From JAULUH01 sp032111745 (lineage in GTDB: Bacteria; Chloroflexota; Anaerolineae; JAAEKA01): DNA of 61,953 nt. The notes under the pieces were generated by a model that saw nothing but the letters and a program-made list of their open reading frames with translations, had not been told where the DNA came from and made no database searches. Of the stretch, positions 8,095-16,781 are shown in pieces. The translations under genes and the position numbers were made by a program. Numbering within the stretch: position 1 is the first letter of the stretch; each line of letters starts with the position of its first letter. Location: assembly GCA_032111745.1 (NCBI GenBank), contig JAULUH010000051.1, positions 1-61,953 of the forward strand. Direction: 5' to 3'.

Positions 8095-9615
8095 TTAGCG
8101 GTTGACGCTATAGCTGTTGTAGGCGGTCATGAACGTGCGGTTGCCCCAGTAGTGGTTCTCCAGCACCGCCACTACTGGCTGGTCAGACTTGACGTAGACC
8201 GCGCCCAGCCAGTTGCGGTTGTTGCCAGGGTTTACAGTAATCGACGAGCAGTCAACGCGGGTATGCTGGCTGATGGACTTGCCGGGATCGATCTGCTGGT
8301 TCAATCTCTGGAAGGCCAGGGAGCCGTCGCGGTTGTAGTAGTAGACGTCGACGTCGTTGGCCTTGGCCGTGCCAGGGTTCTGGATGCGGATGATGGAGAA
8401 CGCCTGGAACTGGAAGTTCGTATCCGGGCAGGGTCCAATCTGTTGCGCCGAGGGCAGGAAGGTCTCGGTGCCGGCCACTGATGTGCTGGCGCCGTTGGCG
8501 CCGGCGGCATAGATCCTCTCAGGCCGGATGGAGTAGCTGACCACGCCCAGCTTGGTGCCGTTGGTGGAGCGCACCACGGCGGAGCCGGCCCACGGGTTGG
8601 GCAGGTTGGTGTTGAACCAGCTGTATTCCCAGTCGTTGCCGTTGCGGGTGCTGGCCGCCAGGGCACCACCGGCGACGATGGTCTTCTCGGGCAGCGTGCC
8701 CGACGAGGTGCCGTCCTCCTTGACGAAGTCCATCACGACGTTGCAGTTCTGGCTGGTCTCCAGGCACTGGACCGTGATCACCGAGTAGCCCTGCCACACG
8801 CCGCCGTTGAAGGTACAGTCGGTGCAGCGGCGCTCCACGGAGGGAACGAAGTTGGTGGCGTTGCCGGCGGTGAACGCATTGAAGGCCGCGGCGTACCAGC
8901 GCCAGTGGTTGGTGGCCACGACCGTGAGCTTGGCGTTGTTGGTGGCGGTGATCTTCAGGGCACCGCTCCAGAAGCACTGGCCCTCGTTACAGCGGGCCTG
9001 CCAGAAGGAGGTGGTGCTGAAATTCGGCACCGCGCCGCCTGGCTTGCTGAGGTCGTAGGTCTTGGAGCCGAAGCGCGGGATAGAGTCGGTGGTGGTGAAG
9101 TCCTTGCCACCCTCGCGGTTAACGTAATCGATCGAGATGTTGGCCGCGAAATCTTCCGTGTTCTGCACGGTCACCCGCGTGAACTGGGAGTCCTTGGAGT
9201 ACACCGCGAAGGGGAGGTACATCGTGGTAGCCCCGGACGCGTAGCCGGTGTAGGCGGCTGCCGTAGTGCCGTCCGTCGAGCTGCCTTCGGTCCACAGGAT
9301 CTCGGCCACCGCAGCCACTTCCTCGCTGGACTGGAGGATCATGGAGCCGGTCCAGTTGTCGCCCAGGGTGGCGTCGAACGCCTTGAAGATATGCGAGCCC
9401 TTGGCGTTGATGGACTGGGGCTTCTCGAAGTCGATGTTGCCGTCGGTGTCGTAGTAGACGGCCTTGACATCCGTCGGCTGAGACTGGTTGGTGTTCTGCA
9501 CGACCACATCGGTGTTGCCCTTGCCGGGGACGGGGTCCGCGGCGAGGACGGGGGTGACGGCCATCAGCAAGGCCAGGATGACCATGGCGATACTGGCGAG
9601 GCGCATCTTCGTCAT
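8095..9615 (-). CDS. secreted protein with four tandem beta-rich modules
   Basis: A 506-residue exported protein. The start is preceded by GAGGAGGAGAG. A signal peptide with cleavage near residue 25-26 (VTPVLAAD) is followed by about four related modules of 90-120 residues. Each carries a VQN/IRIQN strand, a Y-x-x-x-DG or similar turn, a W-x-G segment and a closing V-V-A stretch followed by HW, IRP or HYW (near residues 32, 135, 265 and 400). Cys residues occur in modules 2-4 only. No transmembrane anchor or sortase motif is visible, so it may be released or cell-wall associated. The family was not recognised; a surface or adhesion role is inferred. Confidence 0.75.
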   Translation of the reverse strand: MTKMRLASIAMVILALLMAVTPVLAADPVPGKGNTDVVVQNTNQSQPTDVKAVYYDTDGNIDFEKPQSINAKGSHIFKAFDATLGDNWTGSMILQSSEEVAAVAEILWTEGSSTDGTTAAAYTGYASGATTMYLPFAVYSKDSQFTRVTVQNTEDFAANISIDYVNREGGKDFTTTDSIPRFGSKTYDLSKPGGAVPNFSTTSFWQARCNEGQCFWSGALKITATNNAKLTVVATNHWRWYAAAFNAFTAGNATNFVPSVERRCTDCTFNGGVWQGYSVITVQCLETSQNCNVVMDFVKEDGTSSGTLPEKTIVAGGALAASTRNGNDWEYSWFNTNLPNPWAGSAVVRSTNGTKLGVVSYSIRPERIYAAGANGASTSVAGTETFLPSAQQIGPCPDTNFQFQAFSIIRIQNPGTAKANDVDVYYYNRDGSLAFQRLNQQIDPGKSISQHTRVDCSSITVNPGNNRNWLGAVYVKSDQPVVAVLENHYWGNRTFMTAYNSYSVNR

Positions 9616-9839
9616 AGGTGTCTCTCCTCCTCAGGTCTGGTGATTGGGGAACACAGGTAGGGTGATGCAGAGCTAATTGCAGGCCCGTCGAAGAATCTGA
9701 CTGTTCCCAGCCTAACCTTAGCATGCCTGAGCCCAGAAAGCAATAACCCTTTTGGAGTAATCCGGCCCCTTTTCGCACCTCGCTGCGGCTCTTTGGCCCC
9801 CAACCTTCTAATTATGACAACAGGGGGCCTCTTGAGATC

Positions 9840-11252
9840 TCAGAACGCACCCCGGCCGCGTAACACTACCCCGACGGTGCGCCACAGGATCTGCAGGTCG
9901 AGCAAGGGCGAGTAGTTCTGGATGTAATAAAGATCATCCTCGGTGTGCAGGTGCATCATGCGGTCGCTGCGACCGTTGATCTGCCACCAGCCGGTGATGC
10001 CAGGGGGCACGGCGAAACGGCGGCGCTGCCAGCTTTCGTAGTGCTCCACCAGCCAGGGGAGCTCGGGCCGGGGCCCCACCAGGCTCATCTCCCCGCGCAG
10101 GACGTTGAAGAGCTGGGGCAGCTCGTCCAGGCTGGTGCGGCGCAAGAAGCGCCCGACCCGGGTGACCCGGGGATCATGCCGTACCTTGTGGATCACCAGG
10201 TACTGGTCGCCCACCTGCACGGACTGGGGTGGCTGCTGGTCTGCGTCCACCACCATGGAGCGGAACTTGAACATCAGGAACAGGCGGCCGTTTTCGCCTA
10301 CCCGCTGTTGCACGAATAGGGCCGGGCCCCGGCTATCCAGCTTCACGGCGAAGGCGATCAGCACCAGCAACGGCCAGACCAGGAGCAGGGTGACGGTGGC
10401 GATCGCCAGGTCGAAGGCCCGTTTGACCACCCGGTCAAAGCCGTCGATGGCCGGGTCGCGTAGGCCGACCAAGGGTAGGCCATCGAAGTTCTCGATGGTG
10501 GCCTGACTCATGGCCATGTCCAGGAAGCCAGGCACGACGCGCACGTGCACGGGCTTCTTCTCCAAGGCCAGGATCACCTGTTCAATGGTATCGTGGGCGC
10601 GCAGGGGCAGGGCGCAAATGACCTCGTCCACCTGGTGCAGGCCGACCAGCATGGCCGTCGACGACACCGGGCCCAGCACGGGCGCGGTGCCGACCAGTGT
10701 GCCGAGTTTCTCGGGGTCGTCATCCACGAGGCCCACCAGGGTAAGGCCGGTGGCCCGCTGCCGGTGGACGCTCTCGGCCACGGTGCGGCCAAGGTGGCCG
10801 GCGCCGACGATCAGCACGCGGCGGGTGATGGGGTCATGCTGGCCGGCGAAACGCAATGCCCCGCGCAAGGCCAGCCGGAAACCAAGGAGCAGCAGGATGT
10901 CGATGGCGGCAAAGTAGAGGAAGAGCCGTCTCGGTACCTCGCGAAAGGTCAGGTAGAGCACGCCAGCAAAGACGAGGCTGGCAATAGCCACGGCGAACAC
11001 GATGATTTGGGCTTCGTCGAGCACCTTCGACGAGCGCCGGGCGTCGTAAACCTGGGTCAGGATGAAAGTCATGCCCCAGATGATGGCCACCACGACGTAG
11101 ATGGACCAGGGCTGGCTGACCTCGGCCCAGGTGAGGCGAGCTCCGAACGGCAGCCAGTACCGTCCCTGCACGGCTGTGAATAGGGCCAGCAGGGTGATCA
11201 GGATATCGGCCAGGATAAGAAAGAGGACGGTGTTTGTATCACGTCTGCGCAT
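9840..11252 (-). CDS. undecaprenyl-phosphate sugar phosphotransferase (WbaP/CpsE type)
   Basis: Membrane enzyme of 470 residues that moves a sugar-1-phosphate from a nucleotide sugar onto undecaprenyl phosphate, starting exopolysaccharide or O-glycan synthesis. The start at 11252 is supported by GGAGGA ten bases upstream; a longer frame opens at 11291. Four N-terminal helices (~residues 10-110) are followed by a CoA-binding-like Rossmann domain (VLIVGAGHLG, ~130-140), then the catalytic domain with FKFRSM, RRTSLDELPQL, SLVGPRP and PGITGWWQ motifs. No other polysaccharide genes are adjacent, so the target glycan is unknown. Confidence 0.92.
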   Translation of the reverse strand: MRRRDTNTVLFLILADILITLLALFTAVQGRYWLPFGARLTWAEVSQPWSIYVVVAIIWGMTFILTQVYDARRSSKVLDEAQIIVFAVAIASLVFAGVLYLTFREVPRRLFLYFAAIDILLLLGFRLALRGALRFAGQHDPITRRVLIVGAGHLGRTVAESVHRQRATGLTLVGLVDDDPEKLGTLVGTAPVLGPVSSTAMLVGLHQVDEVICALPLRAHDTIEQVILALEKKPVHVRVVPGFLDMAMSQATIENFDGLPLVGLRDPAIDGFDRVVKRAFDLAIATVTLLLVWPLLVLIAFAVKLDSRGPALFVQQRVGENGRLFLMFKFRSMVVDADQQPPQSVQVGDQYLVIHKVRHDPRVTRVGRFLRRTSLDELPQLFNVLRGEMSLVGPRPELPWLVEHYESWQRRRFAVPPGITGWWQINGRSDRMMHLHTEDDLYYIQNYSPLLDLQILWRTVGVVLRGRGAF

Positions 11253-11370
11253 ACGCTGAAGTTCCTCCGGCGGGAGGCATGGGCGCTGCATAATCCGACT
11301 CGATTATACACTAGACACGTGCCTTGCTCAAGAATTGTTCGCTCGGAGCGCAAGGACGCGTTGACTTTCT

Positions 11371-11399
11371 TTGACAATGCCCGCTAATCAACCTATAAT
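11371..11399 (+). promoter_or_regulatory. perfect consensus sigma-70 promoter of the S1-domain gene
   Basis: TTGACA (11371-11376), a 17-bp spacer and TATAAT (11394-11399): both hexamers and the spacing match the consensus exactly. Start codon 75 bp downstream of the -10. Confidence 0.9.
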
Positions 11400-11473
11400 C
11401 TTGTGTTGAACCGCACAACAGTCGCAACTGCTATACAGAAGAGCACCCCACAGCATCCGAATTGGAGAAACGA

Positions 11474-12553
11474 ATGAGCATGGCACGAGATGGCCACAGT
11501 TGGCCCCGGAAAGACAGAGAAGAATCCTCCTCCCAGCGCACACCCGAACCCTCTCTTGATGAAGCCTATTGGGCGGCCCTGTTGCAGGATGGCGAAACGG
11601 TCGTCCTGGATAGCCCCCCGCCCTGGATTGAAGAATCCCAGCCCGACGCAATCAGTAGCGTCGATGGATGTGAGCCCGAACCGGGCGATTGGCAGCGTGC
11701 GGCCGATTGCCGCGAGGGCAACATTTGCTGTGAGCTGGCAGTGATCGGCTACAACCGTGGCGGGCTGCTGGTGCAGTTCGGCCTGCTCACAGGGTTTGTG
11801 CCCAGCTCCCACCTGGTAGGTTTCCCGGTCTACGCAGACTCCCCCGAGCGCGAGGAGGCCCTCCTGCATCGAGTGGGCCATCCGGCCCGTTGTGTCGTCA
11901 TTGAGATCGATCGCGGTCGCAACCGGCTGATCCTCTCGGAGCGGGCCGCGCTGGAGCATGCTGACCAGGATCGGATCATTGCCGGCCTGAAGCCCGGGGA
12001 CGTCGTGCAGGGCCGGATCAGTAACCTGCGGCGTTTTGGTGCCTTTGTGGACCTGGGCGGGTTTGAGGGCCTGATCCACATCTCGGAGATGTCGTGGGGC
12101 CGGGTCAACCATCCGGGAGATGTGGTCCAACCCGGGGATGTGGTCCAGGTATGTGTGCTGGACGTCAACGCGGAAGAGCGCAAGGTGCAGCTAAGCCTCA
12201 AACGGCTGTTGCCTGATCCGTGGCAGGCCGTGGAGAGCCGGTATACGATTGGAGAATTGGTGCAGGGTGAGGTCACCAATGTGGTCAGCTTCGGGGCATT
12301 TGTCCGGCTTGAGGAAGGTGTGGAGGGCCTGGTCCACATCTCCGAGCTGGCGGAGGGCAACTTTCTCCACCCGCGCAACGTGGTGCGGGAGCGCGAGTGG
12401 GTAGCGGCGCGGATCATGAACATCGATCCTGTCAACCGCCGGATTGGGTTGAGCCTGAGGCAGGTCAACCACGGGCACTCCCGGCGTGATGGCTGCGAGG
12501 GCGCCACGGTGGACCCGGGCGTTGGTCCGCAGACTACGGAGACGTCCTGGTAG
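11474..12553 (+). CDS. S1-domain RNA-binding protein (ribosomal protein S1-like)
   Basis: A 359-residue cytoplasmic protein with three S1 (OB-fold) domains. The first is divergent (residues ~77-150, GGLLVQFGLLTGFVPSSH). The second (~163-235) and third (~250-325) are canonical, with GAFVDLGGFEGLIHISE and GAFVRLEEGVEGLVHISE. This matches short bacterial S1 homologues that bind mRNA and help ribosome loading. The ATG at 11474 has GGAG six bases upstream; a TTG at 11462 is less likely. The perfect consensus promoter suggests very high expression. Likely the S1 protein (rpsA-like), but with fewer domains than the six of E. coli S1. Confidence 0.85.
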   Translation: MSMARDGHSWPRKDREESSSQRTPEPSLDEAYWAALLQDGETVVLDSPPPWIEESQPDAISSVDGCEPEPGDWQRAADCREGNICCELAVIGYNRGGLLVQFGLLTGFVPSSHLVGFPVYADSPEREEALLHRVGHPARCVVIEIDRGRNRLILSERAALEHADQDRIIAGLKPGDVVQGRISNLRRFGAFVDLGGFEGLIHISEMSWGRVNHPGDVVQPGDVVQVCVLDVNAEERKVQLSLKRLLPDPWQAVESRYTIGELVQGEVTNVVSFGAFVRLEEGVEGLVHISELAEGNFLHPRNVVREREWVAARIMNIDPVNRRIGLSLRQVNHGHSRRDGCEGATVDPGVGPQTTETSW

Positions 12554-12555
12554 GT

Positions 12556-12577
12556 CCGGGCAATAATCATTGCCCGG
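12556..12577. terminator. hairpin between the S1-like gene and ftsK
   Basis: A 9-bp perfect stem (12556-12564 with 12569-12577) around a four-base AATC loop. It lacks a T-tract. It could attenuate read-through from the strong upstream promoter into ftsK or stabilise the S1 mRNA end. Confidence 0.5.
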
Positions 12578-12589
12578 CGGCGGTGTGGC

Positions 12590-14893
12590 ATGGCCAAGAA
12601 GGCAGCCCCCAAGGAGCGTAGCGGCAAGAGCACCCGTGGCCGGAAGGATCCTCCCAGAACCGCCGAGCGTTCCTCTTGGCGTACTATCCTGGCGGCGAAT
12701 GCTGAGACCATTGCGCTGATTGGGGTGGTAGCTGGTGGGCTGTTGGCCGTGGGGCTGGCCAACGGAGATGCCGCCAATCCGTCGCTGTTGCGCCAGGTGC
12801 TCGGCGTGGGCGCCTGGCCTGCAGTGATCATCCTGCTGGGTGCCAGCCTGGCCCTCCTGTCTCGGCCCCTGGCCGAGCGCCTGGGATGGGGGCATCTGCT
12901 GCGCGAGCAGCGCCTGGGCGAGGGTGCTGTGGGCCTAGGATTGGTGCTGCTGTCGGTTTTGGGACTGGTGCACCTGGCGACTGCGCAGGGGGATGCACTG
13001 GAGTGGGCGCTGCAGGGCCAGGGCGGCGGCCTGGTGGGGTGGGCCGTCGGCACGCTGCCTGCGACCTTGCTCAGCAGCCTTGTGGCAACCCTGGTGTTGC
13101 TCATTCTGTTGGGGTTGGGTCTGTGGGTGGCTGTGCGGTCGGTTGCCGTCGTGTCGCTGGATCGGGACAGAGCCGTGGCGGACCTGACCGAGTTTGCCCG
13201 GCGCCTGTTGCCCACCGAGGAAGAGATGCCTGCCCCGGCAGCAAGGGAGCGCCCGCCGCCGGCCAGGGGTGGCAAACCAGCGCAGGCCAGGGGTAGCAAC
13301 CCACCGTCCGAGGCAGCCGTAGCAGATGCGGAGCCTTCTATGGCCGCTGCTCAGCCGCCGGCCAAGCCGGCCCGGGCCAGGCGCAAGGCGCCCGCCAAGC
13401 TGCGGCCACGGCCCGACTACCTGCCGTCTCTGGAGTTGCTCTTCGGCGAGGGCAGTGGGCAGGTCCCCGAGGCTGACCTGGCCTACAAGACGCAGGTCAT
13501 CGAGGAGACCCTGGCCAGTTTCAGCGTGCCGGTGCGCGTGGTGGACATCAACATTGGCCCGGCGGTAACGCAGTTCGGCGTGGAGCCGGGATACACGGAA
13601 AGGCGGGCGCCGGATGGCCGGCTGATCCGCCGGCGGGTGCGGGTGAGCCGGATCAAGTCGTTGGCGGATGACCTGGCGCTGGCCTTGGAGGCCCCCACGC
13701 TGCGCATCGAGGCGCCCGTGCCTGGCAAGGGATATGTTGGCATCGAGGTGCCCAACAGCGCAGCGCAGCAGGTTCCCCTGCGGGCTGTGCTGGAATCGCC
13801 TGAGTACGCGGCGGTGAATGCCCCTCTGGCCTTCGCGCTGGGACGGGATGTGTCCGGTGAGCCGGTGGCCGCTAACCTGGCGGCCATGCCCCACCTGTTG
13901 ATTGCCGGCGCCACCGGCTCGGGGAAGTCGGTGTGTATCCACGGCATCGTCAGCAGCCTGCTCTTCAGCAACGGTCCGGATCGCCTGCGCTTACTGTTGG
14001 TGGATCCCAAGCGGGTGGAGCTGAGTATCTACAATGGCGTGCCCCACCTGTTGGCGCCCGTGGTCACCGAGGTGGACCAGGTGGTAGGTGGGCTGACCTG
14101 GTTGCTGATGCAAATGGACGAGCGCTACCGGGCCTTCGCGAGGGTTGGCGCCCGCCACCTGGAGGACTTCAACCGCAAGGTCGGCCACAAGCGCCGGCCC
14201 GCCGAATGGCGCGACCTGGCTCCCTATCCCTATATGGTGCTGGTAGTTGACGAGTTGGCCGACCTGATGGTGGCGGCCCCGGAGGCGGTGGAGCACCACC
14301 TGTGCCGCCTGGCCCAGATGGCACGCGCTACGGGCATTCATCTGGTGGTAGCTACCCAGCGCCCCAGCGTGGATGTGGTGACGGGGCTGATCAAGGCCAA
14401 TTTCCCGGCCCGCATTGCGTTTGCCGTGACCAGCCAGACTGACAGCCGGGTTATCCTAGACACGCCGGGAGCCGACAAGCTATTGGGCCGGGGAGACATG
14501 CTGTTCATGCGGCCGGATAGCAGCAAGTTGGCGCGCGTGCAGGGCTGTTTTGTCTCGGAAAAGGAGGTTGGGCGGCTGGTGAGCTTCTGGAAGGAGGCGA
14601 TGCCCGCCGAGGCCTTGGCGCCCGATGCGCCCCGCTATCCGTGGACCGGTTTGATGGCTCAGCTGGAGGACCAGGACGACCTGTACGACCGGGCCCTCGA
14701 CCTGGTGCAGAAGGAGGAGCGGGTGAGTACATCGTGGCTGCAGCGCCGGCTGCGCGTGGGCTACCACAAGGCGGCCGAGCTCATTGCCCGCATGGAGGCC
14801 GATGGCTATATCGGACCCGACGAGGGCGCGGGCCGCGGGCGTGAGGTGCTGCTGGCCGGCGAGGGTGACGAGGAAGAGGACCTGTGGCAGTGA
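12590..14893 (+). CDS. ftsK: FtsK/SpoIIIE DNA translocase
   Basis: Septal DNA pump of 767 residues that clears chromosome DNA from the division plane. The N-terminal third has about four membrane helices (residues ~40-190). A Pro/Ala-rich linker (~205-275) leads to the alpha/beta motor. The motor contains Walker A AGATGSGKS (~444-452), Walker B YMVLVVDELADL (~545-556) and VVATQRPSVDVVTG. The C-terminal gamma winged-helix (YDRALDLVQKEERVSTSWLQ..., ~697-760) recognises KOPS/SRS sequences in the family. It is 36 bp from the S1-like gene and may share its transcript. Confidence 0.95.
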   Translation: MAKKAAPKERSGKSTRGRKDPPRTAERSSWRTILAANAETIALIGVVAGGLLAVGLANGDAANPSLLRQVLGVGAWPAVIILLGASLALLSRPLAERLGWGHLLREQRLGEGAVGLGLVLLSVLGLVHLATAQGDALEWALQGQGGGLVGWAVGTLPATLLSSLVATLVLLILLGLGLWVAVRSVAVVSLDRDRAVADLTEFARRLLPTEEEMPAPAARERPPPARGGKPAQARGSNPPSEAAVADAEPSMAAAQPPAKPARARRKAPAKLRPRPDYLPSLELLFGEGSGQVPEADLAYKTQVIEETLASFSVPVRVVDINIGPAVTQFGVEPGYTERRAPDGRLIRRRVRVSRIKSLADDLALALEAPTLRIEAPVPGKGYVGIEVPNSAAQQVPLRAVLESPEYAAVNAPLAFALGRDVSGEPVAANLAAMPHLLIAGATGSGKSVCIHGIVSSLLFSNGPDRLRLLLVDPKRVELSIYNGVPHLLAPVVTEVDQVVGGLTWLLMQMDERYRAFARVGARHLEDFNRKVGHKRRPAEWRDLAPYPYMVLVVDELADLMVAAPEAVEHHLCRLAQMARATGIHLVVATQRPSVDVVTGLIKANFPARIAFAVTSQTDSRVILDTPGADKLLGRGDMLFMRPDSSKLARVQGCFVSEKEVGRLVSFWKEAMPAEALAPDAPRYPWTGLMAQLEDQDDLYDRALDLVQKEERVSTSWLQRRLRVGYHKAAELIARMEADGYIGPDEGAGRGREVLLAGEGDEEEDLWQ

Positions 14894-14905
14894 GCCCGGC
14901 GGCAA

Positions 14906-14934
14906 TTGCGCGTCCCCGTCGCTTGCAGTATAAT
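14906..14934 (+). promoter_or_regulatory. promoter of the zinc-ribbon membrane gene
   Basis: TTGCGC (14906-14911), a 17-bp spacer and TATAAT (14929-14934), lying directly after ftsK. It leaves a GC-rich leader of about 110 nt before the ATG at 15049. Confidence 0.7.
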
Positions 14935-15048
14935 GGCGAGCCTGGCGCCCATGCTGCCGGGCCAGCGCCTGCAGCGGGCCGGATAAGGCCGGGCGGCGCG
15001 CTCTACGGCGAGCCTCGGAGGTGCGCCTGAGAAAGGGTTTTGCCGGAT

Positions 15049-15618
15049 ATGAATATCGGTGAGCTGTCCAATACCCTGGGCACCGTGTTGCAGGTTGTGG
15101 TGGCCGTGTGTGCAGGGTCCACGCTGGCCTTCTGGCTGGCGATGGTGATCTGGACCTGGCGCGATATCCGTGCCAGGTCGCGCGACATCTTTGCTGCCCT
15201 CCTGGCCGTGCTACTGGTGGCGGTCTTCCCAGTTGTCGGCCTGCTGTTGTATCTGTTGCTGCGCCCCAAGGAAACCCTGGCCGAGGCCTATGACCGGGCG
15301 TTGGAGGAGGAGGCACTGCTGCGCACCATCGAGGAGCAAATAGTCTGCCCCAACTGCCAGCGTGTAGTGGACCATACGTGGCGCTTCTGCGCCTATTGCC
15401 ACACGCAGGTCAAGAAGGATTGCCCCACCTGCGGCAGCTTGCTGGAGCTGGGCTGGACCATTTGCCCCTACTGCGGCAGCTCGGCATCGGTGCCCAAGGT
15501 GCGGCGGGAGGAGCTGCCGGCCCAGCCTGGGCCCTGGCAACTGCCGGAGCCGGCTATCGACTCGAGCTCGGCTAGCTCCAAGAAGGTGCCTGTGGTCGAC
15601 TTGCCGGCTGCGGAGTGA
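15049..15618 (+). CDS. membrane protein with C-terminal double zinc ribbon
   Basis: A 189-residue protein. Two N-terminal hydrophobic segments (about residues 15-35 and 48-72) are followed by a charged helix (LAEAYDRALEEEALLRTIEE) and a double zinc ribbon with four CxxC knuckles (CPNC, CAYC, CPTC and CPYC, residues ~102-145). The C-terminal tail is Ser/Pro-rich and disordered. This architecture is common among Chloroflexota hypothetical proteins; the job is unknown. The ATG at 15049 is supported by GAAAGGG upstream. A strong terminator follows. Confidence 0.75.
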   Translation: MNIGELSNTLGTVLQVVVAVCAGSTLAFWLAMVIWTWRDIRARSRDIFAALLAVLLVAVFPVVGLLLYLLLRPKETLAEAYDRALEEEALLRTIEEQIVCPNCQRVVDHTWRFCAYCHTQVKKDCPTCGSLLELGWTICPYCGSSASVPKVRREELPAQPGPWQLPEPAIDSSSASSKKVPVVDLPAAE

Positions 15619-15648
15619 GTACTTAGCGTATTCCCGCGAGTGAACTGA

Positions 15649-15672
15649 GGAGACGGCCCAGCGGCCGTCTCC
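15649..15672. terminator. bidirectional terminator between convergent genes
   Basis: A perfect 10-bp stem, GGAGACGGCC/GGCCGTCTCC (15649-15658 with 15663-15672), with a CAGC loop, followed by TTGCTATT. It separates the zinc-ribbon gene from the convergent MBL hydrolase. Confidence 0.8.
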
Positions 15673-15678
15673 TTGCTA

Positions 15679-16569
15679 TTAAGTCCGCTGGCGCCAGTAA
15701 CGCAGCAAGCCCTTCACCAGCATGGGAGACGGCGTGATGATCTCGTAGCGGTGGGCGGCGTCCTGATCCGCACCCTGCGCTATGGCCTGCTCCGCGGCCC
15801 ACCCGGCAAAGGCCGCCGCGATCGCGGCGGCGGGTTCGCCGGCCTGCCAGCGCTGGCGGACGAAATTGGCCGCTGCGTCAAGGCTCTGGCCTACGGTTTC
15901 CAGATGGGCCTGCGGATCATCCGCGGCCGGGCCGAAGTGGGTGAGCAGCAGGCGGTCAGGCTGCAGCTTGCGCAGGCGAGCCACGCTGTCGTGCCAGGCT
16001 GGAATATCGATCTCCGGTGGCGGTGTGGGCACGCGCAGGTGGCGGCAGCCCGGCAACCGCACGGCCGCTACGTCGCCGGTGAAGCATAGGCCGTCCAACA
16101 GGTAGGCCATGTGGTGATAGGCATGGCCGGGGGTGTCCACGGCGCGCACGTTGAGGCCGGCGGCATCGACTACGTCCCCGTCCTGCAGCGCGGCCACCTG
16201 GTCCGCCGGCACGGGCACGGTCTCGCCCCAGAGCATGTCCATCTGGTCGCCGTAGATGCGCTGTGCCGAACTGAGGAGCCGGGACGGGTCGGCCAGGTGC
16301 GGCGCACCCACATGGTGTACGTGCACCGTGGCGTCGGTCTCGCGGGCCAGCCACCCGGCAGCCCCGGCATGGTCCAAGTGGATGTGGGTGACCAGGATAT
16401 CGGTGACCTCATCCAGGGCAATGCCCAAGGCGTGCAGGCCCGCTTTGAGGGCAGGGTAGCTGGTGGCGGGGCCGGTTTCGACCAGGGCCACCCCTCGGGG
16501 CCCGCGCAGTACGTAGCTGGCAATGATCTCGGGGGTGCCCTGGAAATGCAGATCGAGGGTGTGAAACAC
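15679..16569 (-). CDS. MBL-fold metallo-hydrolase
   Basis: A 296-residue cytoplasmic hydrolase of the metallo-beta-lactamase superfamily, starting with GTG at 16569. The metal-binding motif THIHLDHAG (~residues 60-68), the later His in DTPGHAYHH (~145-153), Asp in LCFTGDVAAV and the C-terminal His in LLLTHFGP are all present, so a dinuclear zinc or iron site should form. Proteins with this layout include glyoxalase II-like and lactonase-like enzymes; the substrate cannot be told from sequence. Convergent with the preceding zinc-ribbon gene and divergent from the HypE-like gene. Confidence 0.88.
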   Translation of the reverse strand: MFHTLDLHFQGTPEIIASYVLRGPRGVALVETGPATSYPALKAGLHALGIALDEVTDILVTHIHLDHAGAAGWLARETDATVHVHHVGAPHLADPSRLLSSAQRIYGDQMDMLWGETVPVPADQVAALQDGDVVDAAGLNVRAVDTPGHAYHHMAYLLDGLCFTGDVAAVRLPGCRHLRVPTPPPEIDIPAWHDSVARLRKLQPDRLLLTHFGPAADDPQAHLETVGQSLDAAANFVRQRWQAGEPAAAIAAAFAGWAAEQAIAQGADQDAAHRYEIITPSPMLVKGLLRYWRQRT

Positions 16570-16690
16570 GAGTTGGATCCTTTGCTAGGTGTGCCTGCGG
16601 CGGCGTGCCGGGCGAGCTACCCGGGGCGCCGGTACCGGCGTGCTCAGAGATCCATTGTATCCACAACCGGGGGACAGGGGAAGAAGCCGG

Positions 16691-16719
16691 TTGACAAGGC
16701 CGGCGTTCAACACTATACT
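16691..16719 (+). promoter_or_regulatory. promoter of the HypE-like gene
   Basis: TTGACA (16691-16696), a 17-bp spacer and TATACT (16714-16719), about 60 bp before the ATG. Confidence 0.8.
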
Positions 16720-16781
16720 CGATATCCGCCCGCGGCACATCTCTGGATGCGGCGGTGCTACTATGGCGCAGCGAGAGATCC

